Origin: UBA4742 sp963773335
Lineage (GTDB): Bacteria > Actinomycetota > Acidimicrobiia > Acidimicrobiales > Acidimicrobilacustridaceae
Assembly: GCA_963773335.1 (NCBI GenBank)
Contig: CAVZAT010000007.1
Coordinates: 372,001 to 436,000 of the forward strand
Length of the DNA: 64,000 nt
Reading direction: 5' to 3'
Positions 1 to 17,400 of this stretch are shown here, one piece after another. How positions within the stretch are numbered: position 1 is the first letter of the stretch; the number at the start of each line of letters is the position of its first letter. The translations under genes and the position numbers were made by a program. The notes under the pieces are model-generated. The model was given only the letters and a program-made list of their open reading frames with translations, was not told where the DNA came from and searched no databases.

Positions 1-106
1 GATCGTGGAGATCAACGAGGATCAGCTCAAGGTGAAGGTGCTGGTCAACATCTTCGGCCGCGAGACCCCCGTCGAGCTCGAGTTCTCCCAGGTGGCCAAG
101 CTCTAG
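1..106 (+). CDS. nusG: Transcription termination/antitermination protein NusG, C-terminal end (partial)
   Basis: The window opens inside this gene; it is read from base 2 to a TAG stop at 104-106, about 34 residues. The visible end, NIFGRETPVELEFSQVAKL, is the typical close of the KOW domain of NusG, which contacts RNA polymerase, Rho and ribosomal protein S10. The assignment rests on this motif and on rplK and rplA following directly, the usual secE-nusG-rplK-rplA order. The N-terminal NGN domain lies outside the window. Confidence 0.88.
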   Translation, partial: IVEINEDQLKVKVLVNIFGRETPVELEFSQVAKL

Positions 107-120
107 CTCGGTCGCCCGGG

Positions 121-142
121 GCAGGGCGCGATTCGGCCCTGC
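121..142 (+). terminator. Hairpin after nusG
   Basis: A 7-bp perfect stem, GCAGGGC at 121-127 pairing with GCCCTGC at 136-142 across an 8-base loop, sits 15 bases after the nusG stop. There is no T tract, so it may be a weak or Rho-assisted terminator or only a transcript-stabilising hairpin. Confidence 0.4.
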
Positions 143-241
143 GCCCGGCGGGTCCTGCCGCCGGTGGGCGCTGCGGGACCCCTCGCAGGCTCGCTCTCCG
201 CAGCTGGTCCCACCGGCGTCACCCCCCGGCCTCCGGGCCGA

Positions 242-258
242 GCGGTGCTTCGCACCGC
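242..258 (+). other. Hairpin with CTTCG loop upstream of rplK
   Basis: GCGGTG at 242-247 pairs with CACCGC at 253-258 around the loop CTTCG. It lies in the 246-base nusG-rplK gap. No T run follows. It could be a leader structure of the rplK-rplA transcript, where L1 autoregulation is expected, but no L1 site was recognised with confidence. Confidence 0.3.
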
Positions 259-352
259 AGGCCGGCGCCGGGCGAGTTGTGGAGATCATCACTGAACCGG
301 CAGACTTGTGAACTGCACTCGAAGACGTTGACGTGAGGAAGTAGGAAGTCGG

Positions 353-778
353 ATGGCCAAGAAGAAGGTTGCGGCCGTAGTCAAGATCCAGATTCCGGCG
401 GGCGCGGCGACGCCGGCCCCGCCGGTGGGCACCGCGCTCGGACCCCATGGCGTGGCCATCATGGACTTCTGCAAGGACTACAACGCGGCCACCGAATCCC
501 AGCGCGGCACCATCGTGCCCGTCGAGATCACTGTCTACGAGGACCGTTCGTTCACCTTCATCCTCAAGACCCCGCCCACCTCCGTGCTGATCAAGCAGGC
601 GGCCGGGCTGGACAAGGGCGCCTCCACCGCCGGGCGCGAGACGGCCGGCTCGATCACGGAGGCCCAGGTGACCGAGATCGCCCAGATCAAGCTGCCCGAC
701 CTCAACGCCAACGACCTGGACGCGGCCAAGCTCCAGGTGGCCGGTACCGCCCGGTCGATGGGCATCAGCGTCAACTGA
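353..778 (+). CDS. rplK: 50S ribosomal protein L11
   Basis: This 141-residue protein is the normal length for L11, which with 23S rRNA helices 43-44 forms the GTPase-associated centre of the large subunit. The N-terminal MAKKKVAAVVKIQIPAGAAT and the proline-rich PAPPVGTALGPHGV segment (about residues 21-34, the thiostrepton-binding linker region) are textbook L11. It starts at ATG with a GGAAG-type ribosome-binding site about 8 bases upstream. It precedes rplA in the conserved L11-L1 pair. Confidence 0.97.
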   Translation: MAKKKVAAVVKIQIPAGAATPAPPVGTALGPHGVAIMDFCKDYNAATESQRGTIVPVEITVYEDRSFTFILKTPPTSVLIKQAAGLDKGASTAGRETAGSITEAQVTEIAQIKLPDLNANDLDAAKLQVAGTARSMGISVN

Positions 779-895
779 TCCACCGCCGTGGCGACGACCC
801 AGGTCGCGGCCACGACGTTCCACCGGTGACCCGTTCCACCTCGTCCGGGCCCGTTCACCCCACACCCACCCGGGTGTCGATCCGAGGGAGCCGTC

Positions 896-1616
896 ATGGC
901 GAAGCACGGAAAGCGCTACAACGACGCGACGAAGCGATTCGATCGCGAGGCCCAGCACTCGTCGGCCGAGGCCGTCGACCTGGTCAAGAGCCTGGCCACG
1001 GCCAAGTTCGACGAGACCGTCGAGCTGGCTGTCCGCCTGGGCGTCGATCCCCGCAAGGCCGATCAGATGGTGCGCGGCACCGTCGCCCTGCCCTCGGGTA
1101 CCGGCAAGGATGTGCGCATCGCGGTGTTCGCCACGGGTGAGGCCGCCAACGAGGCCCGAGCCGCGGGGGCCGACTTCGTGGGCGCCGAGGATCTCGACCG
1201 CCCAGGTCGAGGGGGGCATGCTCGACTTCGACGTGGCCATCGCCACCCCCGATCTCATGCCCCAGGTTGGCAAGCTGGGCCGGGTGCTCGGCCCCCGGGG
1301 TCTGATGCCCAACCCCAAGACCGGCACCGTGACCGCCGATGTGGCCAAGGCCGTCTCGGACTTCAAGGGCGGCAAGGTCGAGTACCGCACCGACCGGTTC
1401 GGTAACGTGCACGTCCCCATCGGCCAGGCCAGCTTCGACCGCGACGCGCTGGGGGCCAACCTGCGGGTGGTTCTCGAGGAGCTGGAGCGGGCCAAGCCGT
1501 CGTCGGCCAAGGGCCGCTACTTCCAGCGCATCACCCTGACCTCGACCATGGGCCCTGGCGTCAAGATCGACCCGGCCCGCATGTTCGTGACGGCCGAAGA
1601 CGGCGCTTCGGCGTAG
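896..1616 (+). CDS. rplA: 50S ribosomal protein L1 (frame broken by one base)
   Basis: L1 forms the L1 stalk and represses its own mRNA. Start ATG 896; the first ~100 residues (MAKHGKRYNDATKRFDREA, then GTVALPSGTGK) are L1. Frame is lost at 1191-1197, where GAEDL is followed by nonsense, and the expected VEGGMLDFDVAIATPDLM resumes one frame over. The span is 3n+1; removing one base from the CTCGACC stretch restores an uninterrupted protein of about 239 residues, the family length. I read this as a sequence error rather than a dead gene, since L1 conservation is intact on both sides. Confidence 0.9.
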
Positions 1617-1635
1617 CTTCCCGGCCCCACTCCCC

Positions 1636-1742
1636 GAAATCTGTGCATCTGAGCACGCCTCGGTCCCCGTTACGCGGCGAAATCTGTGCAGCTGAGCACG
1701 CCTCGGTCCCCGTTACGCGGCGAAATCTGTGCAGCTGAGCAC
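1636..1742 (+). repeat. 43-bp tandem repeat with internal hairpin, 2.5 copies
   Basis: Copies begin at 1636, 1679 and 1722 with a 43-base period; the third stops after 21 bases. Each begins GAAATCTGTGCA and carries GTGC...GCAC arms able to form a small hairpin around CAGCTGAGC. Copies differ at one position (CATCTG in the first, CAGCTG in the others). It fills the first part of the 396-base rplA-rplJ gap, just upstream of the probable rplJ promoter. Confidence 0.85.
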
Positions 1743-1767
1743 CACTGGGGTGCATTGACGCACTGAT

Positions 1768-1797
1768 TTGGGGAACGAGGTGATCGGCCGCTACCCT
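1768..1797 (+). promoter_or_regulatory. Possible rplJ-rplL promoter
   Basis: TTGGGG at 1768-1773, an 18-base spacer, and TACCCT at 1792-1797 resemble a housekeeping promoter. The same TACCCT -10 is found before rpoB and the uracil-DNA glycosylase gene. It would give a leader of about 200 bases before rplJ. Confidence 0.4.
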
Positions 1798-1845
1798 GAC
1801 CGGGCTTCATCCGGGGCTCCGGCTCCGGAACAACTGAACCCACCG

Positions 1846-1912
1846 CTCGCCGAAGACCGCTGGTGTCTCAGGACCCAATGGGCAGCTGCCCGCCAGCCGA
1901 GGTGAACGCTCC
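1846..1912 (+). promoter_or_regulatory. Candidate ribosomal protein L10 leader
   Basis: The stretch beginning CCGCTCGCCGAAGACCGCTG and ending near the GCCAGCCGAGGTGAACG segment resembles the L10(L12)4-binding leader found before rplJ in many bacteria, where GAAGACnGCnGGTG sits near a kink-turn. It is 100-170 bases upstream of the rplJ ATG, the usual place. I could not fold or align it, so the limits are approximate. Confidence 0.4.
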
Positions 1913-2012
1913 TCACGTTCCGGGGTGTTCGCTGCGCGCGAGCACCCTGTGTCGTTCCTTGGCGCAGGGACGACCGGCCGGCTCACCGGCCCTGAGCAAT
2001 CAAGGAGGTGCG

Positions 2013-2711
2013 ATGGAGAACCCGAGACCCGAGAAGGTCGCGGTGGTCGACGAGGTGCGCGAGCGCCTGAACCGAAGCCAGGCCGCCGTGCTCACCGAGT
2101 ACCGGGGTCTGAACGTCGCCGACATCTCGGCCCTACGGCGCTCGCTGCGCGCGGCCGGAGGCGACTACAAGATCTACAAGAACACCCTGGTGCGCTTCGC
2201 GGCCCGAGATCTCGGACTCGAGATCGAGGACCTGCTCACCGGTCCCACCGCCATCGCCTTCGTGGACGGCGATCCGGTGGCGGTGGCCAAGGCGCTGCGC
2301 GACTTCGCCCGCAACAACCAGAACCTGGTGGTCAAGGGCGGCGTGCTGGGCGACAAGTTGCTCTCAGCCGACGAGACCCGGGCCCTGGCCGATGTGGCTC
2401 CCCGCGAGGAGCTGCTGGCTCGCCTGGCCGGGGGCATGGCTGCGCCCATGGTCCAGTTCGCCGGCCTGCTCCAGGCCTTGCCCCGCAACTTCGCCTACGG
2501 CCTGGCCGCCCTCATCGACCAGGGCGGGGCGCCAGGCGCACCGGCATCAGCACCCGCTGAGGTGGCCGAGACCACCGACGACCCCGCGGCTACCGCCGCA
2601 ACCGACGACGCGGCGCCCGCCGCCGACGAACCGACGGCCGAACCGGCTGCCGAGACCGAACCCGAACCCGCCGTGGCCGAGGCCGCGGAGACCCCCACGG
2701 AGGACAACTGA
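2013..2711 (+). CDS. rplJ: 50S ribosomal protein L10 with acidic C-terminal tail
   Basis: L10 is the base of the L7/L12 stalk. The chosen ATG at 2013 follows an excellent AAGGAGG site at 2002-2008 and gives MENPRPEKVAVVDEVRERL; longer readings upstream lack any L10 similarity. Residues 1-170 match L10 (LNVADISALRRSLRAAGGDY, YKNTLVRFAARDLG). From about residue 172 there is an extra tail of some 60 residues of Ala, Pro, Glu, Asp and Thr with almost no basic residues. Total 232 residues against about 165-180 in most bacteria. rplL follows after 2 bases. Confidence 0.95.
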   Translation: MENPRPEKVAVVDEVRERLNRSQAAVLTEYRGLNVADISALRRSLRAAGGDYKIYKNTLVRFAARDLGLEIEDLLTGPTAIAFVDGDPVAVAKALRDFARNNQNLVVKGGVLGDKLLSADETRALADVAPREELLARLAGGMAAPMVQFAGLLQALPRNFAYGLAALIDQGGAPGAPASAPAEVAETTDDPAATAATDDAAPAADEPTAEPAAETEPEPAVAEAAETPTEDN

Positions 2712-2713
2712 TC

Positions 2714-3097
2714 ATGGCTACCAAGGAAGACATCCTCGACAGCATCGCCAACATGAGCGTGCTCGAGCTCAGCGAGCTCCTGAAGGAGTTCGAGGAGAAG
2801 TTCGGCGTGACCGCCGCGGCCCCCGTGGCCGTGGCCGCGGCCGCCACCGGTGGTGGTGGCGCCGCCACGGAAGAGGCCGAGGAGCAGGACGAGTTCGACG
2901 TGGTGCTGACCGCGGCCGGGGACAAGAAGATCCAGGTCATCAAGGAGGTTCGTGCCCTCACGAACCTGGGCCTCAAGGACGCCAAGGACCTGGTCGACGG
3001 CGCGCCCAAGGCCGTGCTCGAGAAGGTGACCAAGGAAGACGCCGAGAAGGCCAAGGCCCAGCTCGAAGAGGCCGGCGGCACCGTCGAGCTCAAGTAG
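2714..3097 (+). CDS. rplL: 50S ribosomal protein L7/L12
   Basis: A 127-residue L7/L12, the multi-copy stalk protein that recruits translation GTPases. The N-terminal dimerisation part (ILDSIANMSVLELSELLKEF), an Ala/Gly-rich hinge near residues 36-52, and the C-terminal domain with KTKI-like DKKIQVIKEVRALTNLGLKD and VDGAPKAVLE are all present. Two bases separate it from rplJ, so the two are co-translated, consistent with their complex. Confidence 0.97.
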   Translation: MATKEDILDSIANMSVLELSELLKEFEEKFGVTAAAPVAVAAAATGGGGAATEEAEEQDEFDVVLTAAGDKKIQVIKEVRALTNLGLKDAKDLVDGAPKAVLEKVTKEDAEKAKAQLEEAGGTVELK

Positions 3098-3220
3098 GAC
3101 CGTCGGGCCCCGCGCCCGAACGCACTTCCGACCTCCGGGCCGGGTCGATGGCGCGCGCCACCGGCCCGGCCCGGGGTATTTCGGCGGCGGAGCGGAGCGA
3201 AGCCGCTCGCGGGGTGGTAC

Positions 3221-3266
3221 GCGGATGCCGAAGGCGCCCGCCGGGAGGCTTGCCGGCCAAAGGGCC
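3221..3266 (+). repeat. Dispersed repeat, module 1, copy A
   Basis: The core GGATGCCGAAGGCGCCCGCC followed by GGGAGGCTTGCCGGCC recurs, with a few changes, inverted at 50294-50345, and in direct orientation at 56855-56903 and 36940-36970. It is GC-rich and partly self-complementary, as REP-type elements are. Confidence 0.6.
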
Positions 3267-3273
3267 GATACCC

Positions 3274-3302
3274 TTGACCTGTCGGCAGGTTCGTCTTACC
3301 CT
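3274..3302 (+). promoter_or_regulatory. Probable rpoB promoter
   Basis: TTGACC at 3274-3279, a 17-base spacer and TACCCT at 3297-3302 form the best-matching sigma-70-like promoter of the first 11 kb. Transcription would start near 3309, giving a leader of about 200 bases before the TTG start of rpoB. Confidence 0.6.
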
Positions 3303-3511
3303 GCCGGCAACCTGTACGGGGAAGTAGTGGTTGATCCCCCGCTCTGGCGCCCTGGGAGCAATTCCCCGGGTTGCTCTTCAACGCGTGCCGGCCTAGGCTT
3401 GTGTCTGCCGTGCATGTCCGTTTCGCCCGCGCCGATCTCAGTTTGGCGACCTCGCGCGCCTGGGCACGGATGCCGCGTCACCACCTGCTGTTCTGCCACT
3501 GAGGGGTATCC

Positions 3512-7105
<3,594 letters not shown>

Positions 7106-7197
7106 CCATGACGCCCGACCGACACCACCGACGTTCGTCGCGAGCCACCGCCGTGACCGACACCACCGAGTTCGCCTACGTAGAGGCGGGAGTGTAA

Positions 7198-11152
<3,955 letters not shown>

Positions 11153-11195
11153 TCCATCCCCCCGGGCGACCCCGGAGGGAACACCGGGCGACGGC

Positions 11196-11225
11196 TTGCC
11201 GAAAGCCGCTGGTCCCCCGTAGCAT
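11196..11225 (+). promoter_or_regulatory. Possible rpsL (str operon) promoter
   Basis: TTGCCG at 11196-11201, an 18-base spacer and TAGCAT at 11220-11225 lie in the 143-base gap between rpoC and rpsL, 70 bases before the GTG start. Confidence 0.45.
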
Positions 11226-11295
11226 TGACCTTCGGCCCGTCGGCGCTCGCGCGCCCACAGGGCTGGCGTTCGCCATCCGTTTGAAAGGTGCCTTC

Positions 11296-11667
<372 letters not shown>

Positions 11668-11668
11668 C

Positions 11669-12140
11669 GTGCCTCGCAAGGGTCCGGCCCCGCGCCGTGA
11701 GCTGATGCCCGATCCGATCTACCGGTCGGTCGTGGTCACCCAGCTCGTCAACAAGATCCTCCAGCGCGGCAAGCGCTCGACGGCTGAGCGCATCGTCTAC
11801 CAAGCGCTCGAACTGGTCTCGGCCCGCAGCGAGGGCGAGCCGGTGGCCGTGCTCAAGCGCGCGGTCGACAACGTCAAGCCCCAGCTCGAGGTCAAGAGCC
11901 GGCGGGTGGGTGGCGCCACCTACCAGGTCCCGGTCGAGGTCCGACCCCGTCGAGCCAACACCCTGGCCATCCGATGGATCGTGGGCTACTCACGCCAGCG
12001 CCGCGGAGAAGACCATGGCCGAACGGTTGGCCAACGAGCTCCTCGACGCATCCAACGGCGTGGGGGCCTCGGTCAAGCGCCGCGAGGACATGCACAAGAT
12101 GGCCGAATCCAACAAGGCCTTCGCCCACTACCGCTGGTAG
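11669..12140 (+). CDS. rpsG: 30S ribosomal protein S7 (frame broken by one base)
   Basis: S7 nucleates the 30S head and regulates the str operon. Start GTG 11669 (MPRKGPAPRRELMPDPIY). The frame holds through VGGATYQVPVEVRPRRAN and YSRQRR, then the conserved EKTMAERLANELLDASNGVG to the terminal NKAFAHYRW is in the next frame. Dropping one base near 12001-12006 (reading CGC CGC GAG AAG) gives RQRREKTM, as in mycobacteria, and a protein of 156 residues, the usual length. Confidence 0.92.
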
Positions 12141-12177
12141 CCAGCCCCGCTACCGGCTCCGGCCGGTCCGCCTGCCG

Positions 12178-12201
12178 AACCGACCGCAGCTCCGGTCGGT
12201 T
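12178..12201 (+). terminator. Hairpin between rpsG and fusA
   Basis: AACCGACC at 12178-12185 pairs with GGTCGGTT at 12194-12201 across an 8-base loop. It lacks a T tract and lies inside the str operon, so partial attenuation or mRNA-end stabilisation is more likely than full termination. Confidence 0.4.
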
Positions 12202-12296
12202 GTCGGCGCGATCGGCGTCGCACCGGCGAGCAACGGGCACCGGCGCAGCCGCTGGTTGATCTTCACCCCAACGCAGAACGACGAGAGACGAAAACG

Positions 12297-14394
<2,098 letters not shown>

Positions 14395-14450
14395 CCCGCC
14401 CCGACTTCGTCGTTTCCCCACCCCGAGAAAGGCTCCAGGAGAAGATCGTC

Positions 14451-15641
14451 ATGGCCAGAGAGAAGTTCGAGCGGAACAAGCCTCATGCGAATGTGGGGAC
14501 GATGGGTCATATTGATCATGGGAAGACGACGTTGACGGCGGCGATCACGAAGGTGTTGTCGGAGCGGGATCCGTCGAACAACTCGTTCACGGAGTTCGCG
14601 AATATTGATAAGGCTCCGGAGGAGCGTGAGCGGGGGATCACGATCAATATTTCGCATGTGGAGTATGAGACGCCGGATCGGCATTACGCGCATGTGGATA
14701 TGCCGGGGCACGCGGATTACATCAAGAACATGATCACGGGTGCGGCGCAGGTGGATGGCGCGATCTTGGTGGTGTCGGCGGCGGATGGTCCGATGCCTCA
14801 GACGCGTGAGCATGTGTTGTTGGCTCGTCAGGTGGGGGTGCCGGCGATCGTGGTGGCGTTGAACAAGGTCGACATGGTCGATGACGAGGAGCTCTTGGAT
14901 CTGGTGGAGCTCGAGGTGCGGGAGTTGTTGTCGGAGTACGAGTTCCCGGGTGATGACGTGCCGGTGGTGAAGGTGTCGGCGTTGAAGGCTCTGGAGGGTG
15001 ATGAGGTCGCGTGTGATCAGATCTTGGAGTTGATGACGGCGGTGGACACCTACATTCCGCAGCCGGAGCGCGACACCGAGAAGCCGTTCTTGATGCCGAT
15101 CGAGGATGTGTTCACGATCACGGGTCGGGGGACGGTGGTGACCGGTCGGGTGGAACAGGGTGTGGTCCACACTGGTGACGAGATCGAGATCGTGGGGATC
15201 CGTCCGACGGCGAAGACGACCTGTACCGGGGTGGAGATGTTCCGCAAGATCCTCGATGAGGGTCGGGCGGGTGACAACATCGGGGCGTTGTTGCGGGGCA
15301 CGAAGAAGGAGGAGGTGGAGCGGGGTCAGGTGTTGGCTGCGCCGGGGTCGATCACGCCTCACACCACGTTCGAGGGTCAGGTGTACGTGTTGACCAAGGA
15401 CGAGGGGGGCCGGCACAAGCCGTTCTTCTCGAACTATCGTCCGCAGTTCTATTTCCGGACCACCGATGTGACCGGGCATGTGACGTTGCCGGAGGGCACC
15501 GAGATGTGCATGCCGGGTGACAACACGACCATGACCGTCGAGTTGATCCACCCGATCGCCATGGAAGAAGGCCTCCGGTTCGCCATCCGCGAGGGTGGCC
15601 GCACCGTCGGCGCCGGCCGCGTCACCAAGATCATCAAGTAA
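14451..15641 (+). CDS. tuf: Elongation factor Tu
   Basis: EF-Tu, 396 residues, delivers aminoacyl-tRNA. GHIDHGKTTLT (G1), DMPGHADYIKNM (G3) and NKVDMVDD (G4) are visible; domains II-III are complete to GGRTVGAGRVTKIIK. Start ATG 14451 after a GGCTCCAGGAGAAG site. Codon choice is unlike every neighbour: from about 14480 to 15500 it favours GCG, GGG, ACG, GTG, TTG, GAT and CAT, whereas the first ten codons and the last ~40 return to the GCC, GGC, ACC, CTC, CGC style of the window. The protein itself looks ordinary, so this is a synonymous difference. Confidence 0.98.
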   Translation: MAREKFERNKPHANVGTMGHIDHGKTTLTAAITKVLSERDPSNNSFTEFANIDKAPEERERGITINISHVEYETPDRHYAHVDMPGHADYIKNMITGAAQVDGAILVVSAADGPMPQTREHVLLARQVGVPAIVVALNKVDMVDDEELLDLVELEVRELLSEYEFPGDDVPVVKVSALKALEGDEVACDQILELMTAVDTYIPQPERDTEKPFLMPIEDVFTITGRGTVVTGRVEQGVVHTGDEIEIVGIRPTAKTTCTGVEMFRKILDEGRAGDNIGALLRGTKKEEVERGQVLAAPGSITPHTTFEGQVYVLTKDEGGRHKPFFSNYRPQFYFRTTDVTGHVTLPEGTEMCMPGDNTTMTVELIHPIAMEEGLRFAIREGGRTVGAGRVTKIIK

Positions 15642-15646
15642 GTCGA

Positions 15647-15668
15647 CACGGGGGGCTCCGCCCCCGTG
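15647..15668 (+). terminator. Hairpin after tuf
   Basis: CACGGGGG at 15647-15654 pairs with CCCCCGTG at 15661-15668 around GCTCCG, six bases after the tuf stop; a second smaller stem (CGGGC / GCCCG, about 15680-15692) follows. No T run. Probably limits read-through from the highly expressed tuf into rpsJ. Confidence 0.5.
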
Positions 15669-15715
15669 AACCCCCCCGTCGGGCTCCGCCCGGCACACGT
15701 GAGCGAAAGACTCCT

Positions 15716-16037
15716 ATGGCTGACAAGCAGAAGATCCGGATCCGGCTGAAGGCCTACGACCACGAGATCATCGACCAGTCGACGAAGAAGATCGTCGAGA
15801 CGGTGGTGCGCACCAACGCCACCATCCGAGGGCCGGTGCCGCTGCCGACCGAGAAGCACCGCTACACGGTGATCCGCTCGCCCCACAAGGACAAGGACTC
15901 GCCGCGAGCACTTCGAGATGCGCGTCCACAAGCGCCTGCTCGACATCCTCGAGCCCTCGCCCAAGACGGTCGACTCGCTCCAGCGCCTCGACCTGCCGGC
16001 CGGCGTCGACATCGAGATCAAGATCCAGCAGGCGTAG
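15716..16037 (+). CDS. rpsJ: 30S ribosomal protein S10 (frame broken by one base)
   Basis: S10 binds in the 30S head and, as NusE, takes part in antitermination. Start ATG 15716 (MADKQKIRIRLKAYDHEIID). The frame holds to VIRSPHKDKDS and then continues, one base on, as REHFEMRVHKRLLDILEPSP to the final DIEIKIQQA, ending TAG 16035-16037. One surplus base lies at 15900-15903 in CTCGCCGCG. Repaired length is 106 residues, slightly longer than usual through the short KIQQA end. Unlike in most genomes it is not followed directly by rplC. Confidence 0.92.
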
Positions 16038-16067
16038 CTCTCGCTCTCGCGATTCGGCCCTCGCTCC

Positions 16068-16099
16068 ACGGGTCCTGTCACAGACGGGTCCTGTCACAG
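16068..16099 (+). repeat. 16-bp tandem duplication
   Basis: ACGGGTCCTGTCACAG occurs twice head to tail (16068-16083 and 16084-16099), followed by two copies of CACAGGCGGCCCC. It lies in the short gap after rpsJ that also shares segments with the nusG-rplK gap. Confidence 0.8.
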
Positions 16100-16224
16100 G
16101 CGGCCCCGGAGCCACAGGCGGCCCCGCAGCGCCCTCGGCCACATGACCCCCGCCAGCCGACTCACCTCGACTGACTAACGCATCTGGGACCTACAGCTAG
16201 CTCGCTCTCCGCAGCTGGGGCGGC

Positions 16225-17115
16225 TCAGGCGGAAGGGGTGGGGGCGAGGAGCCAGCCGATGAGCCACGGGGGGAAGGGGATGGTCTCGCCCCGGGCGGCC
16301 AGGTCCGGTTCCATGGCGCGCAGCTTGAGGGCCATGGCCCAGGCCACCTCGCGCCGCTGCGCCAGCACCGACACGGGGCACTGCTGGGTCTTGATGGTGA
16401 ACAGCACCCCGCCCGTGCGGGGCAGGCGCACCAGGGTCTGGCGCTCGCTGCGGAGCCACACCTGGTGCAGCCCCGAGACGTCGGCGGCGAACGAGTCGGA
16501 TGACTCATGGGGTTCGGGGCGGTACAGCTCGTCGTGGTCGTGGATGGACACGTTGCGCCGCACCACCGGCCGCTCGGGACGCAACCGCTCGAAGAACACG
16601 GTCCACCTTGGTCTCGAGCTCGGTCGCGTAGTGGTGGACCGGACCATGGATGGCCCCCACCGGCCGACCCAGCTTCTCGCTCAGGCGCCAATGCGACGGG
16701 AAGCACAGCGACGCCGCCTCGAGCAGGTACCGCCCGTCGGTGGGCAGGAGCAGGCACAGATCCTCCTGCACGAGCCGGCCTGCCTGGTCCAGCGGATGCA
16801 ACGCCGGCGACCCGGTTGGGTGGCGGCGATGAGCGAGGGATGGGCGGTCAGCCAGGCCCGGATCAGCTCGAGAACCTCGGCTCCGGCCGCGGCCGACCCG
16901 GCCCGGGCCGCGAACACCTCCTGGTGGTGCTCGGCCAGCAGCTGGCGCTTCAGGGCCAACTGCGCCGGGGCGTCCTCGTCGAACACGAGCCAGTCGTCCA
17001 GGTCGAGCGGGTGTACTCCCATGGACAACCAGGGCGGACCAGGTGTGAGGGGCAGCTCGTCGAGCCAGTCGGGGGCGGCCGTCGGCGGGTCGGGATCAAC
17101 CGCAGGACGGGACAC
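16225..17115 (-). CDS. Haem-dependent oxidative N-demethylase family protein (DUF3445), frame broken twice
   Basis: Three overlapping minus-strand frames join into one DUF3445 protein of about 297 residues. N-terminal part: MGVHPLDLDDWLVFDEDAPA, LALKRQLLAEHHQEVFAA. Middle: LHPLDQAGRLVQEDLCLLLP, SLCFPSHWRLSEKLGRPVG, IHGPVHHYATELETKVD. C-terminal: VFFERLRPERPVVRRNVSIH, SERQTLVRLPRTGGVLFTIK. In the known family (dimethylamine-type HdmA) these proteins bind haem and demethylate amines by oxygen. Frame shifts fall at about 16800-16812 and 16597-16603; the total span is exactly 3n because they compensate. GTG start at 17115, preceded by a leaderless-type -10. It sits opposite-strand between rpsJ and rplC. 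Confidence 0.75.
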
Positions 17116-17121
17116 CGCGCC

Positions 17122-17127
17122 AGTATG
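17122..17127 (-). promoter_or_regulatory. Leaderless-type -10 for the DUF3445 gene
   Basis: CATACT on the minus strand ends 6 bases before the GTG start at 17115, with no ribosome-binding site between. It fits the TANNNT-N6-start arrangement seen at eight other genes here. Confidence 0.5.
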
Positions 17128-17139
17128 GACAATCCCGGC

Positions 17140-17169
17140 TTGGAACTGCGCGCCGGTCACCGCTATGCT
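17140..17169 (+). promoter_or_regulatory. Probable rplC (S10/spc operon) promoter
   Basis: TTGGAA at 17140-17145, an 18-base spacer and TATGCT at 17164-17169. It gives the rplC operon its own promoter, needed because the opposite-strand DUF3445 gene cuts it off from rpsJ. The leader of about 225 bases is long enough for regulation. Confidence 0.55.
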
Positions 17170-17400
17170 CTCCTCCTTGTGTGCGACGGCCCTGATCGGG
17201 CCGGCGCCGCATGGTCCAGACCGCATCTCAACTGACGTCTGCGCCGGCCAGCGCTCCTCGGAGCACTGGGACCCCGCAGCCCAACTTCAACAGGCGCTCC
17301 GCCGGGTTTCCCGAGCGGAGCGCTCGCGTGAACAGGCACCCGGCGCCAGCTGGCGCCGAGCCCGCCCGTGCAAGCGAACGACACAAGGAACCCAGCCGGT

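Larger units (their letters stand above)
3098..3511 (+). other. rplL-rpoB intergenic region
   Basis: These 414 bases carry no supportable gene. They hold a GC-rich inverted repeat near 3187-3212 (GCGGAGCGGAGCGAAGCCGC area), a copy of a dispersed repeat (3221-3266), and a good promoter (3274-3302), leaving a leader of roughly 200 bases before rpoB. Placing a promoter here lets rpoB-rpoC be expressed apart from the L10-L12 pair. Confidence 0.6.

Noticed and set aside
1636..1742. 43-bp repeat as a CRISPR array
   Set aside because: Units abut with no variable spacers, and no cas genes are in the window.
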